A stretch of 64,000 nucleotides of DNA from positions 186,001 through 250,000 of the forward strand of contig NZ_LZKL01000033.1 in NCBI RefSeq assembly GCF_001668725.1, read 5' to 3'. The position numbers were made by a program, and so were the translations under genes. Source of the DNA: Mycobacterium sp. E787. Its GTDB lineage: Bacteria; Actinomycetota; Actinomycetes; Mycobacteriales; Mycobacteriaceae. Each line of letters opens with the position of its first letter. Position 1 is the stretch's first letter. Below are positions 30,501 to 38,695 of the stretch, piece after piece. The notes below the pieces were generated by a model. That model was given only the letters and a program-made list of their open reading frames with translations, was not told the DNA's origin and did not search any database.

Positions 30501-33500
30501 GATGCCCGAACCTCCGCTGCTGCTGGCGGATCGCCTGCTGGGCATCGACGCCGAGCCGGGCCGCAGCGGCACCGGAACCCTGTGGACCGAAACCGACGTC
30601 ACCGCCGGCGCGTGGTGGCTGCATCAGGGCCGGATGCCGGCCGGAATCATGATCGAGGCGGGGCAGGCGGACCTCATGCTCATCTCGTGGATGGGTGCCG
30701 ACTTCGCCAACAAAGGGGAGCGGGTGTACCGCCTGCTGGGCTGCGAGGTGACCTATCTGGGTGGCCTGCCCGAGATCGGCGACACATTGCGCTTCGACAT
30801 CCACGTGGACGGCCACGCCAGCCAGGGCGACATCCGCATGTTCTTCTTCCACTACGACTGCACCATCGACGGCGTCGAGCGGATGTCGATGCGCAACGGC
30901 CAGGCCGGGTTCTTCTCCGACGAGGAGCTGGCGGCGTCGGGCGGGATCCTCTGGCGTCCCGAGGACGAGACCGTCAGCGGGCCGATGGAGTCGACGCGGG
31001 TGCAAACCTCGCGCACCGCACTGCAGCGCGCTGATCTCGAGGCGATGGCCGCGGGCGACATCTGGCACACGTTCGGCGCCGGCTTCGAGCGCGCCGCCAG
31101 CCACACCCGCACGCCGAGCATCGCCGGCGGCGACATGCTGTTCGTCGACGAGGTGACCCGGCTGGACTTCACCGGCGGGCCCTGGGGCAGGGGCTATTTG
31201 CGTGCGGTGGCGCGCGTGACCCCCGAGACATGGTTCTTCAAAGGTCATTTCAAGAACGACCCGTGCATGCCGGGCACGCTCATGTACGAGGCGACGTTGC
31301 AGACGATGGCCATCTACATTACCGGTCTCGGCATGACGCTGGATTGCGACGGCTGGCGTTTCGAGCCCGTGCCCTTCGAGACCTACAAGCTGGCATGCCG
31401 CGGTCAGGTGACGCCCCGATCACGCGAGCTGGTTTACGAGGTGTTCGTGCGCGAGGTCATCGCCGGGCCCGAGCCCACCGTGTTCGCGGACCTGCTGTGC
31501 ACGGTCGACGGATTGCCGGCCTTCCACTGCCGTCGCATGGGACTGCGGCTTTCGCCCGGATGCCCGATGGACATGGGCGTCGAAGAGCTGGACGGCTACG
31601 TCGAGCCCAAGCCCGTCGCCGAAGGCCATGGGGTCAAGTTCGACTACCAAGCGATGCTCGCCTGCGCCATCGCCAAGCCTTCCCTGGCGGTCGGTCCCCT
31701 CTACGAGAAGTTCGACACGCACCGCAGGGTTGCGCGGCTGCCCGGGCCGCCCTACCACTTCATGTCCCGGGTCACCCGGGTGGTCGGTGAGCTCGGCGTG
31801 GCAAAGCCCGGCGCGGAAGTTGTGGCGGAGTACGACGTTCCCCGCGACGCTTGGTATTTCGCCGAGAACAAGGGCTCGAACGGCACACCGACGATGCCCA
31901 ACGCGGTCCTGATGGAGATCGCGCTGCAGCCCTGCGGCTGGCTGGGGGCCTACGCCGGCTGCCCGCTGGACTTCGACGTGGACCTCTTCTTCCGCAACCT
32001 CGACGGAACGGGGACACAGCACCGGGAGATCACACCGTCGACCGGAACGCTGGCCGTCAAGGCCGTGTTGAAGAGCATCGCCCAGGCGGGCGGAACCATC
32101 ATCGTGAGCTTTGACGGCGAAATCTCCGCGGACGGCGGAGTCGTCTACACCTTCGACACGGTGTTCGGATACTTCCGCCTCGAAGCACTGCAGCAGCAGG
32201 TGGGCCTGCCGGTGAGCGCCGAGCAGCGCACCCTGTTGGAGCTCGGGTGCGAGGCGCCGGTCGTCGACCTGCGCACCCGGCCGGAAAAGTTCTTCGGTCC
32301 GGGAGCCCGGCTGGCCGACCCGATGCTGTTGATGATCGACCGGGTCACGGGCCGGTGGCCCACCGCGGGCGGCGCCGGCCTGGGCCGCTGGCGCGCCGTC
32401 AAAGACATCAACCCCGCCGAGTGGTACTTCAAGGCGCACTTCTACCGCGATCCGGTCCAGCCGGGGTCGTTGGGCATCGAAATGCTGCTCCAGCTCATCC
32501 AATTCGCGATGCTCGACCTCGGTTTCGGCGAACAAGCCGGACCGTCGGCGCGCTTCGAGCCGGTCGCTCTGCACCACGCGATCACGTGGCGGTATCGCGG
32601 TCAGATCGTGCCCACGAACAACCAGATCACCGCCGAGGTGGAGATCACCCGGATCGTGCACGAAAACGAGGGCACCCCGGGCGTTTTGGCCGTCGCCGAC
32701 GCCTCCCTGTGGTGCGACGGAATACGCATCTACAGCGCCACGGATTTGGGCATGCGCATCACGGGAGCCGCACCGGACCCCGCGCCCACCGAGGCCGCGG
32801 CGACCACGGTGGAGACCACGCTCGATCCCGCCCGGGACACCTGGGTCGGCGATCACTGCCCGACGTATGTCATCCCCTCCCTGCCGATGATGTCGGTGCT
32901 GGACCTGTTCGCACAGGCGGCCGGCCGCGCCGCCGGCTCGGACAAGGTGGTCGAGGTCACCGACTTGGAACTGGTGCGCTGGGTCGTCCTCGACTCGCCC
33001 ACGCGGGTGCGGGTGGTGGTCGAACCCGTCGGGCCGGGCCGCTTCACGGGCCGCCTGGAGGTGTGGCGCGACGCATCCAGGCCCGAGCTGTCGCGCTGGG
33101 AAACCCACGCAACGGCCGTGATTGCCACGGCGAACCAGTATTCGGGCGAACCGCCGAGCCCCTCGCCCTTGCGCGACGCGGTGCCGTACGCCAGCCCGTA
33201 CGACGGCACGGTGTTCCACGGGCCCGCGTTCGCGACGCTGATGGACGGCGCCCGGATAGGCCGCAACGGATCCTCGGGGAGGCTGGCCGTCGAGCGCTGC
33301 GCCGTGCCCGTGGGTCAACAGCACCCCGGACTGCTCGACGGGGCGTTTCACATCGTTCCCCACACCGCGATGAACGTATGGACCACACAGACTGCGGATG
33401 TCGCGTCGTACGCGGACGCGGCGGATCCGCTCGTCGGCTTTCCGCGTCGCGTGGTCTGGGCGCGGTTCTACAGCGGCGCCCCCGCGCAGGGCACGGTGGA

Positions 33501-34911
33501 CGTGGAAGCCCGGTTCGTCGGGTTCGACGACGCGGCCGACGCCGCTGCCCGCCTGCCGATCGTCGATCTGTGGCTCAGCGTGGCGGGCAAGCCCTGGGCC
33601 TACCTCCGCGTCGTCGAATTCCTTTTGGAGAAGGGGCATCTCGTCCGGGTCGACGGCCGCAAGCGGCGTGCGTTCATGGCGCAGCGGCGCGCGGTGCCCG
33701 GGATGGCGTTGAGCGAGCGGCTGGGCCGCGGCGTCGTCACGCTCGATTCCGCCCGGGCCGCAACGCAGGACTGGTTCAAAGGAACCTTGCGCGCGGTGTA
33801 TGACACCGAGGGCCGCGGTGATTCGTTGATCGCCGACATCGCGACCAAGGAAGCCGTCGCGGACGCGGCCCACGGCGCCATCCACCCGGCACAGGTCCGC
33901 GTCGCCGACGGGCAGGTGAGCTGCCCGGCGCTGCCACTGGAGCGCATCTCGGTCGAGGTCGAGCGGACGCCCGGCGCGTGCCGGGTCAGCGCGTCGCTGC
34001 GGACGGACTGGCGGCCGGTGCGCGGCTGGTCGACCGACTGGCAGGGGTTGGCGCCGGGCGGGTTCGCCGACCTGCTGCACTGGGCGTTGCTGTCGCGCTA
34101 CGTCAGGCACGTCATCGTCACGGATCCCGCCGCGATGGCGGCGGTTCGGGGCCGGCCGGTGTTGTTGCTCGCCAACCACCAGGTGCAGGTCGAGTCGATC
34201 CTGGGCACGTCGATCGCGTCGTGGCTGACCGACACGAAGGTCGTGACGATCGCCCACGCCAAGCACGAAACCCGTTGGGTCGGCGCCCTCACGCGGCTGG
34301 CCGACGCCGCGGCGGACGGGAAGCCGCGCAGCAACCGATACTTCGACCAGCGCAACCCCGAGCAGTTCCTGCGGTTGGTCGACGAGATCAAGCGCGACGT
34401 CTCCGCCCACGGGGTGTCGACCATGGTGCACGCCGACGGCACCCGCTACGTGCGCTCCGGCCAGCGCGTCGAGAAGCTCACCTCGACGCTGCTGGACCTG
34501 GCGATCGACGCGGCACTGCCGATCGTGCCGCTGTACTTCGCGGGGGGCCTGCCGACCGAACCGCTGGACGGAAAGCTGGAGGTGCCGTATCGCCACGCCG
34601 CGCAGGACTACATCTTCGGCCGGCCCATCATGCCCGACGAGCTGGCGGCCTGGCCCTACGCCGAACGTCGGCGCCGCGTCATGGACGCCATCAACGCGCT
34701 CGCGCCGTTCGACGACGCGCCGCACGAGCCGAATTGCGCTGTGGAGGACCGGATTGCCGCGGCCGCGCCGGGCGCGTCGCCCCTCGAGTCGATCTGGGAG
34801 TGCATCGAGGACGCCCTGGACGCCCTGCCGGTGGACTGGCGAAGCACGATCAGCGATGACGAATGGGCGGCGACCCGGTCATCCCCGCGTCACAGCCGTC
34901 AGTCCCCGTGA
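27571..34911 (+). CDS. pfaC: PfaC-type lipid synthase: KS-CLF-DH-DH-(PKS DH)-PlsC
   Basis: 2446 residues from GTG 27571 (GGAG five bases upstream; upstream extension overlaps pfaA). Domains: active ketosynthase (1-440; DAACASS Cys183, ECHATGT, KSNLGHS); chain-length-factor KS (about 450-780; the Cys position is Glu616 in SGEELSG); a Pro-rich linker without any GHSxG acyltransferase (about 800-960); four FabA-like hot-dog folds, two with catalytic His (GHFKNDP His1226, AHFYRDP His1623) and two without; a PKS-type dehydratase (about 1740-2010; GDHCPTYVIP His1762, LLDGAF Asp1923); and a C-terminal PlsC acyltransferase (about 2170-2420; NHQVQVES at His2203, HADGTRYVRSG, PIVPLYF). The KS-CLF-DH-DH-acyltransferase order resembles myxobacterial Pfa3, minus its internal AT. 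The PlsC domain probably moves the finished chain to a glycerol or other lipid acceptor. The stop overlaps the convergent permease by 13 bases. Confidence 0.92.
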   Translation: MKFEPIAIVGQGCVLPGGLNPGELWQTVHDGRDVLGSPPPGYWGVPAARIVADDENASFLDHAWSDRGGYVRGFDDIFDPGRFLLDAERFHGLDPLFLWALEAARQAVQSAGWRPGEVPGPAGVILGNLSYPTKSMTDLAESVWRGDEHGIDWRNRFMSGLPAHVVADALGLTGGAAALDAACASSLYAIKLACDRLHDGTADVMVAGGVNGAGDLLLHVGFSALQALSRTGTSRPFHRGADGLVPAEGAAFLALRRLDDAIADGDAILGVIRAVGLSNDGRGQGLLVPAQAGQERAMRLAYEMAGLQPQDISLVECHATGTSRGDLTELMSMARIFDGMANVPIGSLKSNLGHSITASGAAGAIKVLAAMRAGIRPPTLHVDDPLPFVAESPFRLLTDAEPWACIGPRRAAINNFGFGGNNAHLLLEEWIEPVGGRRVRPASVATGRVAGGDVAIVGISLLVGDHDTASVAERLRKSEPIPSPDAAGARRARMTEVCLDITQTRFPPTDLEQTLPQQLALLGAAVNIDALIGALPPDGTSVIVGMGCDTEITRLGLRWRLAGDIDDPVRLAQARDAVAPAWTAAGVVGAMPNIVANRLNRQFDLRGPSFTVSGEELSGATALLMAARELRRREVDAAVVGAVDLSCEPVHEASARALLGPGEQIPGDAAVVVVLKRADDARRDGDTVIATLPADQEPQGECLHVGTAPGALNLTPLLGHAHAASGLLHVAAGALYGFMGICPDGTAWTSENRSVVVSLDALGGQRQQIVLVPTASERTGVDPLNALVRPASRAGKPARLTFPAHPPPVRLPARVRAGAGNGDTPRLEQRMTTHLPVPPVLPKVTDALARVPLGADVLGPTPPQPLSIGPAPDSQPAADRSGVHTGTDASGAPPPPSTNGRKPPSHNRTGAPPGAGAYRATQPARPVDKRLPEPTAKRTPVGLRLDKDGLRVHASGKISEIYGPAFAVQDDYARQVRMPEPPLLLADRLLGIDAEPGRSGTGTLWTETDVTAGAWWLHQGRMPAGIMIEAGQADLMLISWMGADFANKGERVYRLLGCEVTYLGGLPEIGDTLRFDIHVDGHASQGDIRMFFFHYDCTIDGVERMSMRNGQAGFFSDEELAASGGILWRPEDETVSGPMESTRVQTSRTALQRADLEAMAAGDIWHTFGAGFERAASHTRTPSIAGGDMLFVDEVTRLDFTGGPWGRGYLRAVARVTPETWFFKGHFKNDPCMPGTLMYEATLQTMAIYITGLGMTLDCDGWRFEPVPFETYKLACRGQVTPRSRELVYEVFVREVIAGPEPTVFADLLCTVDGLPAFHCRRMGLRLSPGCPMDMGVEELDGYVEPKPVAEGHGVKFDYQAMLACAIAKPSLAVGPLYEKFDTHRRVARLPGPPYHFMSRVTRVVGELGVAKPGAEVVAEYDVPRDAWYFAENKGSNGTPTMPNAVLMEIALQPCGWLGAYAGCPLDFDVDLFFRNLDGTGTQHREITPSTGTLAVKAVLKSIAQAGGTIIVSFDGEISADGGVVYTFDTVFGYFRLEALQQQVGLPVSAEQRTLLELGCEAPVVDLRTRPEKFFGPGARLADPMLLMIDRVTGRWPTAGGAGLGRWRAVKDINPAEWYFKAHFYRDPVQPGSLGIEMLLQLIQFAMLDLGFGEQAGPSARFEPVALHHAITWRYRGQIVPTNNQITAEVEITRIVHENEGTPGVLAVADASLWCDGIRIYSATDLGMRITGAAPDPAPTEAAATTVETTLDPARDTWVGDHCPTYVIPSLPMMSVLDLFAQAAGRAAGSDKVVEVTDLELVRWVVLDSPTRVRVVVEPVGPGRFTGRLEVWRDASRPELSRWETHATAVIATANQYSGEPPSPSPLRDAVPYASPYDGTVFHGPAFATLMDGARIGRNGSSGRLAVERCAVPVGQQHPGLLDGAFHIVPHTAMNVWTTQTADVASYADAADPLVGFPRRVVWARFYSGAPAQGTVDVEARFVGFDDAADAAARLPIVDLWLSVAGKPWAYLRVVEFLLEKGHLVRVDGRKRRAFMAQRRAVPGMALSERLGRGVVTLDSARAATQDWFKGTLRAVYDTEGRGDSLIADIATKEAVADAAHGAIHPAQVRVADGQVSCPALPLERISVEVERTPGACRVSASLRTDWRPVRGWSTDWQGLAPGGFADLLHWALLSRYVRHVIVTDPAAMAAVRGRPVLLLANHQVQVESILGTSIASWLTDTKVVTIAHAKHETRWVGALTRLADAAADGKPRSNRYFDQRNPEQFLRLVDEIKRDVSAHGVSTMVHADGTRYVRSGQRVEKLTSTLLDLAIDAALPIVPLYFAGGLPTEPLDGKLEVPYRHAAQDYIFGRPIMPDELAAWPYAERRRRVMDAINALAPFDDAPHEPNCAVEDRIAAAAPGASPLESIWECIEDALDALPVDWRSTISDDEWAATRSSPRHSRQSP

Positions 34912-36077
34912 TGGCAGTGCTCATGGCCGTCCGCCGGCGCGGGCGAGCCGCCCATCATCCGTAGCATCGGGACTCCGCCCGACGTCACGAACCGCACGAT
35001 CAGGACCGCCGCGACGACGAGGAAGGCGATGTTGAGCCACGTGGTGTAGTTCCAGGAGATCGACGCCTCCAGCACCGTGGCGTTGCGCTGCCGAGGGATG
35101 AGACCCGTTGTGCCGAAGAGCAATTCGACGAGGTAGCCGGCGGCGACCATCGCGGCATAGAAGGTGCCGAGCAGCGTCAGCATCATCTTGGTGCCGTAGT
35201 ACTTGCGGTAGATGTTCAGGATCGGCAGGATCAGCAGGTCGGCATAGATGAAGGCGATGACGCCCCCGAAGCTGATGCCCCCGTTCCACAGCACCGCGGC
35301 CAGCGGCACGTTGCCGATCGAGCAGACGAACGACAGGATCGCGACGATGGGTCCCACGAGCGGACCCCACACCGCCGACCAGACCGGATGATCGGTCAAA
35401 AAGAAGATCCGCCAAACGCTTTCGGGCACCCACGCCGCGATGGCACCCGCGATCAGCAGGCCCAGGACGAGGTCACGCAGAATCGCCATCCACTCCATCA
35501 CGAACACGTGCGAGACCGAGGTGAAGCCCTGCGGGGACAGCAGCCGCCGCCAAAACGAGCCCTCCTTCTGGATCGACATGTCCATGGCGGCATGGCCTTC
35601 CATGGAGCCGGCGATGCCGCGCTCGGCCTGCTCGCGGGCGGCGTCGACGAGCCGGGAGCGCACGAACAGCCGGAACAGCCCGGCGAGCACCACGATCATC
35701 AGCGGACCGCCGACGAATTCCGCGGCCGTGAACTGCCAGCCCATCAGCAGGGCCAGGATGATGCCCAACTCCACCACGAGGTTGGTGGAACCGATCTCGA
35801 ACGCCATCGCGGCGGTGAAGTTGGCGCCCTTGCGGAACAGGGAGCGCGCCAGGGCCACCGCGGCGTACGAGCACGACGACGAGGCCGCGCCGAGTCCGGC
35901 CGCCACCGCCAGCGTGCGCGGCCGGTCGTCGCCCAGCAGGGACACGATCGTGGAGCGCCGCACCACGGCCTGAACCACCGCCGACAGGGCGAAGCCCAGG
36001 ATCAGCGCCCACAGGATCTCCCACGTCATCGACCCCGCCAGCTCCAAGGCATGACCGACCGCTGCCAGCGCCCTCAT
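34899..36077 (-). CDS. Permease of the ArsP/DUF318 family (Rv2963-like), probable copper-responsive
   Basis: Integral membrane permease of the ArsP_1 (DUF318) type, 392 residues, with eight or more hydrophobic spans. Family marks: GAASSSCSYAAVALARSLF with the conserved SSCS, GSTNLVVELG, FVCSIGNVPLAAVLW and YADLLILP. The C-terminus is a metal-binding-like GHEHCHHGD tail. ATG 36077 follows GGGGAGGAC. A TATACCCC-N3-GGGGTATA operator lies 47 bases upstream. The Mtb counterpart Rv2963 belongs to the copper-induced RicR regulon, so a copper-related export role is likely but unproven. Its Mtb neighbour is purU; here the Pfa genes intervene. Confidence 0.88.
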   Translation of the reverse strand: MRALAAVGHALELAGSMTWEILWALILGFALSAVVQAVVRRSTIVSLLGDDRPRTLAVAAGLGAASSSCSYAAVALARSLFRKGANFTAAMAFEIGSTNLVVELGIILALLMGWQFTAAEFVGGPLMIVVLAGLFRLFVRSRLVDAAREQAERGIAGSMEGHAAMDMSIQKEGSFWRRLLSPQGFTSVSHVFVMEWMAILRDLVLGLLIAGAIAAWVPESVWRIFFLTDHPVWSAVWGPLVGPIVAILSFVCSIGNVPLAAVLWNGGISFGGVIAFIYADLLILPILNIYRKYYGTKMMLTLLGTFYAAMVAAGYLVELLFGTTGLIPRQRNATVLEASISWNYTTWLNIAFLVVAAVLIVRFVTSGGVPMLRMMGGSPAPADGHEHCHHGD

Positions 36078-36425
36078 CGAGTCCTCCCCTTCGGTTGCTC
36101 GGGCCGCGTCCCGCCAGTGAAGCTATACCCCCATGGGGTATACGTCAAGGGCGCCGAGGGCCGATTTCCGGGCCCGGGTCGCCGATTTCCCTAGAATGGC
36201 TCCACAATCGGTGCGGGGGACCGGGCAAAAGAATATGGACTGACGAATCCCGCGCGGCGGCTGGCCCCGCGGCATGGCGTGAACGGGCAGAACCTATGGA
36301 TTTCACCCGCAAAGGGCGGGTTTACCGGGCAAATCTTCGACACACCGGCGTCGCCACCGCTGTCACAGAGGCAACAGCAGGCACACTGGTAACAACAGGG
36401 TTTCTTTGCAAGACGCCAGGAGGGC
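36078..36425. other. Divergent intergenic region between the permease and sepIVA
   Basis: 348 bases without a convincing gene. It contains the RicR/CsoR-type operator at 36124-36142 and, near its right end, the AGGAGG (36418-36423) used by sepIVA. Confidence 0.6.
36124..36142. promoter_or_regulatory. RicR/CsoR-type operator upstream of the permease
   Basis: TATACCCCCATGGGGTATA: perfect 8-base arms TATACCCC/GGGGTATA around CAT. CsoR-family repressors (CsoR, RicR, CstR) bind G-tract palindromes of this ATACCCC-GGGGTAT form. The position, about 50 bases upstream of the permease ATG, fits a promoter-overlapping operator that is released when the regulator binds Cu(I). Confidence 0.8.
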
Positions 36426-36431
36426 ATGGCC

Positions 36432-37169
36432 GTGTATCGAGTTTTTGAGGCGCTGGACGAATTGGGCGCCATCGTGGAGGAGGCGCGCGGTGTGCCGATG
36501 ACGGCCGGCTGCGTCGTGCCCCGCGGTGACGTGCTGGAACTGATCGACGACATCAAGGACGCGATCCCCGGCGAGCTGGACGACGCCCAGGACGTGCTCG
36601 ACGCGCGCGATTCGATGCTGCAGGACGCCAAGTCGCACGCCGAATCGATGGTCTCCTCGGCGACCACCGAGTCGGAGTCGATGCTCAACCACGCCCGCGC
36701 GGAGGCGGACCGGCTGTTGTCCGACGCAAAGTCGCAGGCCGATCGGATGGTGAGCGAGGCCCGCCAGCACAGCGAGCGGATGGTCGGCGAGGCCCGCGAG
36801 GAGTCGATCCGCATCGCCACGGCGGCGAAACGCGAGTACGAGGCCAGCGTCAGCCGCGCCCAGGCCGAAGCCGACCGGCTGATCGAGAACGGCAACATCT
36901 CCTACGAGAAGGCCGTGCAAGAGGGCATCAAGGAGCAGCAGCGGCTGGTGTCGCAGAACAGCGTGGTGGAGGCGGCCAACGCCGAGGCGACCCGCCTCAT
37001 CGACACGGCGCACGCTGAGGCCGACCGGCTGCGCGGCGAGTGCGACATCTACGTCGACAACAAGCTGGCCGAGTTCGAGGAATTCCTCAACGGCACCCTG
37101 CGGTCCGTCGGCCGCGGTCGTCACCAGCTGCGGACGGCTGCCGGCACCCACGACTACGCGACGCGTTAG
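36432..37169 (+). CDS. sepIVA: SepIVA, DivIVA-domain septum/polar growth factor
   Basis: Coiled-coil cytoplasmic protein of about 245 residues that localises to septum and cell pole; required for division in M. smegmatis (Mtb Rv2927c). A DivIVA-like N-terminal segment (YRVFEALDELGAIVEEA, PRGDVLELIDDIKDAIP) is followed by a long Ala/Glu/Arg coiled coil with repeats such as SEARQHSERMVGEAREES. I chose GTG 36432 because AGGAGG (36418-36423) is eight bases away; the in-frame ATG at 36426 is only two bases from it. In Mtb this gene borders the PDIM cluster. Confidence 0.92.
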   Translation: MYRVFEALDELGAIVEEARGVPMTAGCVVPRGDVLELIDDIKDAIPGELDDAQDVLDARDSMLQDAKSHAESMVSSATTESESMLNHARAEADRLLSDAKSQADRMVSEARQHSERMVGEAREESIRIATAAKREYEASVSRAQAEADRLIENGNISYEKAVQEGIKEQQRLVSQNSVVEAANAEATRLIDTAHAEADRLRGECDIYVDNKLAEFEEFLNGTLRSVGRGRHQLRTAAGTHDYATR

Positions 37170-37350
37170 CGGCGATCGCGAGCGCGACGGAGTCGGGCGC
37201 TGGGGGTACCCCCGCGGAGTCGGGCGAAGCGGGTCGCCGCCATCGGGCCTGCGGCGATCGCGAGCGCGACGGAGTCGGGCGCTGGGGGTACCCCCGCGGA
37301 GCTGGGGGACGGGTCGCCGCCATCGGGCCTGCGGCGATCGCGAGCGCTCC
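37169..37350 (+). repeat. Hairpin element, two long-form copies plus a fragment, 3' of sepIVA
   Basis: Copies start at 37169 and 37251 (periods 82 and 80 bases), with a truncated third from 37331. Each is bounded by GCGGCGA...TCGCCGC, contains the inner stem CGAC-GGA-GTCG and, unlike other copies, a roughly 27-base insert with the palindrome GGGGGTACCCCC. It begins inside the sepIVA stop codon. Confidence 0.8.
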
Positions 37351-37385
37351 TTTCCTTACGCGCGGCGCGCCGTAGGATTTCTCCT

Positions 37386-37982
37386 ATGACGCGGCAGCAC
37401 AGCAGCACGGCGCAGCGCCATTCGAACTCGCCGATGAGGGTCGACATCACCCGACTGGGCCGGCGCCCGGGCGCGATGGTCACCCTGCGCAACACCGTGC
37501 CCAGCCCGGCGCGAATCGGCCTGCCGATGATCGCGATCGACGAGGGTGCCCCGTTGGAGATGGACTTGCAGGTCCAGTCGGTGTCCGAGGGTGTGTTGGT
37601 GACCGGAACGGTCGCCGCGCCGACCGTCGGCGAATGCGCCCGTTGCCTGGCGCCGGTCAACGGGCGCGTCGAGGTCAGGTTGACCGAACTTTTCGCATAT
37701 CCGGACAGCACGACCGAGGCGACCACCGAGGAGGACGAGGTCGGCCACATCGTCGACGACACCATCGACCTCGAGCAGCCGATCATCGACGCCGTCGGGC
37801 TGGAGCTGCCGTTTTCGCCGGTGTGCAGCCCGGACTGCCCGGGGTTGTGCCCCGACTGCGGTGTCGCCCTCGCGGCCGAGCCCGGCCATCACCACGACCG
37901 CATCGACCCGCGCTGGGCCAAGTTGGCCGACTTGTTGCCCTTGCAGCCCGGCGAGCCGGAGATCAAGCGGGATGAGCGGTGA
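37386..37982 (+). CDS. DUF177 (YceD-like) protein
   Basis: A 198-residue protein of the YceD/DUF177 family, which in many bacteria is linked to 23S rRNA accumulation and ribosome assembly. Seen: [10 protein letters not shown] (paired Cys) in the middle and a second cysteine cluster [13 protein letters not shown] near the C-terminus, together a possible zinc site. rpmF, its common partner in other bacteria, is not here. It overlaps rnc by four bases (GTGA). Mtb Rv2926c. Confidence 0.88.
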   Translation: MTRQHSSTAQRHSNSPMRVDITRLGRRPGAMVTLRNTVPSPARIGLPMIAIDEGAPLEMDLQVQSVSEGVLVTGTVAAPTVGECARCLAPVNGRVEVRLTELFAYPDSTTEATTEEDEVGHIVDDTIDLEQPIIDAVGLELPFSPVCSPDCPGLCPDCGVALAAEPGHHHDRIDPRWAKLADLLPLQPGEPEIKRDER

Positions 37983-38692
37983 CGTCGCGGCAAGCCCTGT
38001 TGGACGCGCTCGGGGCCGACCTGCCCGATGACCTGTTGTCGCTGGCGTTGACCCACCGCAGCTACGCCTACGAACACGGCGGGCTGCCGACCAACGAACG
38101 CCTCGAGTTTCTCGGTGACGCCGTCCTGGGCCTGACCATCACCGACGAGCTCTACCATCGCCATCCCGACCGCTCCGAGGGCGACCTGGCCAAGCTGCGG
38201 GCCAGCGTGGTCAACACGCAGGCGCTGGCCGACGTGGCGCGCAAGCTGTCCGACGAGGGCCTCGGCGTGCACCTGCTGCTGGGCCGCGGCGAGGCGAACA
38301 CGGGCGGGGCCGACAAGTCGAGCATCCTGGCCGACGGCATGGAGTCGCTGCTGGGGGCCATCTACCTGCAGCACGGAATCGACACCGCGCGCGAGGTGAT
38401 CCTGCGGCTGTTCGGCGCGCTGCTCGACGCCGCGCCGACACTCGGGGCGGGGCTCGACTGGAAGACCAGCCTGCAGGAGCTGACGGCGGCGCGCGGGATG
38501 GGCGCACCGTCGTACATGGTCACCTCGACCGGGCCCGACCACGACAAGGAATTCACCGCGGTGGTCGTCGTGATGGAGACCGAATACGGGTCGGGGGTGG
38601 GCCGCTCCAAGAAGGAGGCCGAGCAGAAGGCCGCGGCGGCCACCTGGAAAGCGCTCGAGACGCTGGACACCGCGGGGAAAACGTCGGCGTAA
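37979..38692 (+). CDS. rnc: Ribonuclease III
   Basis: Double-strand RNA endonuclease maturing rRNA and mRNAs. The 237-residue protein has the signature [14 protein letters not shown] in the N-terminal catalytic domain, the second acidic cluster ([12 protein letters not shown]), and a C-terminal dsRNA-binding domain ([27 protein letters not shown]). Start GTG 37979, coupled to the preceding gene; mutM follows after three bases. Mtb Rv2925c. Confidence 0.97.
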   Translation: MTSRQALLDALGADLPDDLLSLALTHRSYAYEHGGLPTNERLEFLGDAVLGLTITDELYHRHPDRSEGDLAKLRASVVNTQALADVARKLSDEGLGVHLLLGRGEANTGGADKSSILADGMESLLGAIYLQHGIDTAREVILRLFGALLDAAPTLGAGLDWKTSLQELTAARGMGAPSYMVTSTGPDHDKEFTAVVVVMETEYGSGVGRSKKEAEQKAAAATWKALETLDTAGKTSA

Positions 38693-38695
38693 TCG

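Noticed and set aside
31420..34725. 1101-codon open frame on the minus strand across pfaC
   Set aside because: Same composition artefact; the plus-strand frame has all DH and PlsC motifs.
18975..36425. Insertion sequence, integrase or tRNA at the borders of the Pfa region
   Set aside because: None seen at either junction on either strand; the route of acquisition remains open.
37169..37350. 80-82-bp repeats as a minisatellite of MIRU type
   Set aside because: Length is MIRU-like, but the same core recurs as 45-base hairpins elsewhere, so it belongs to that family.
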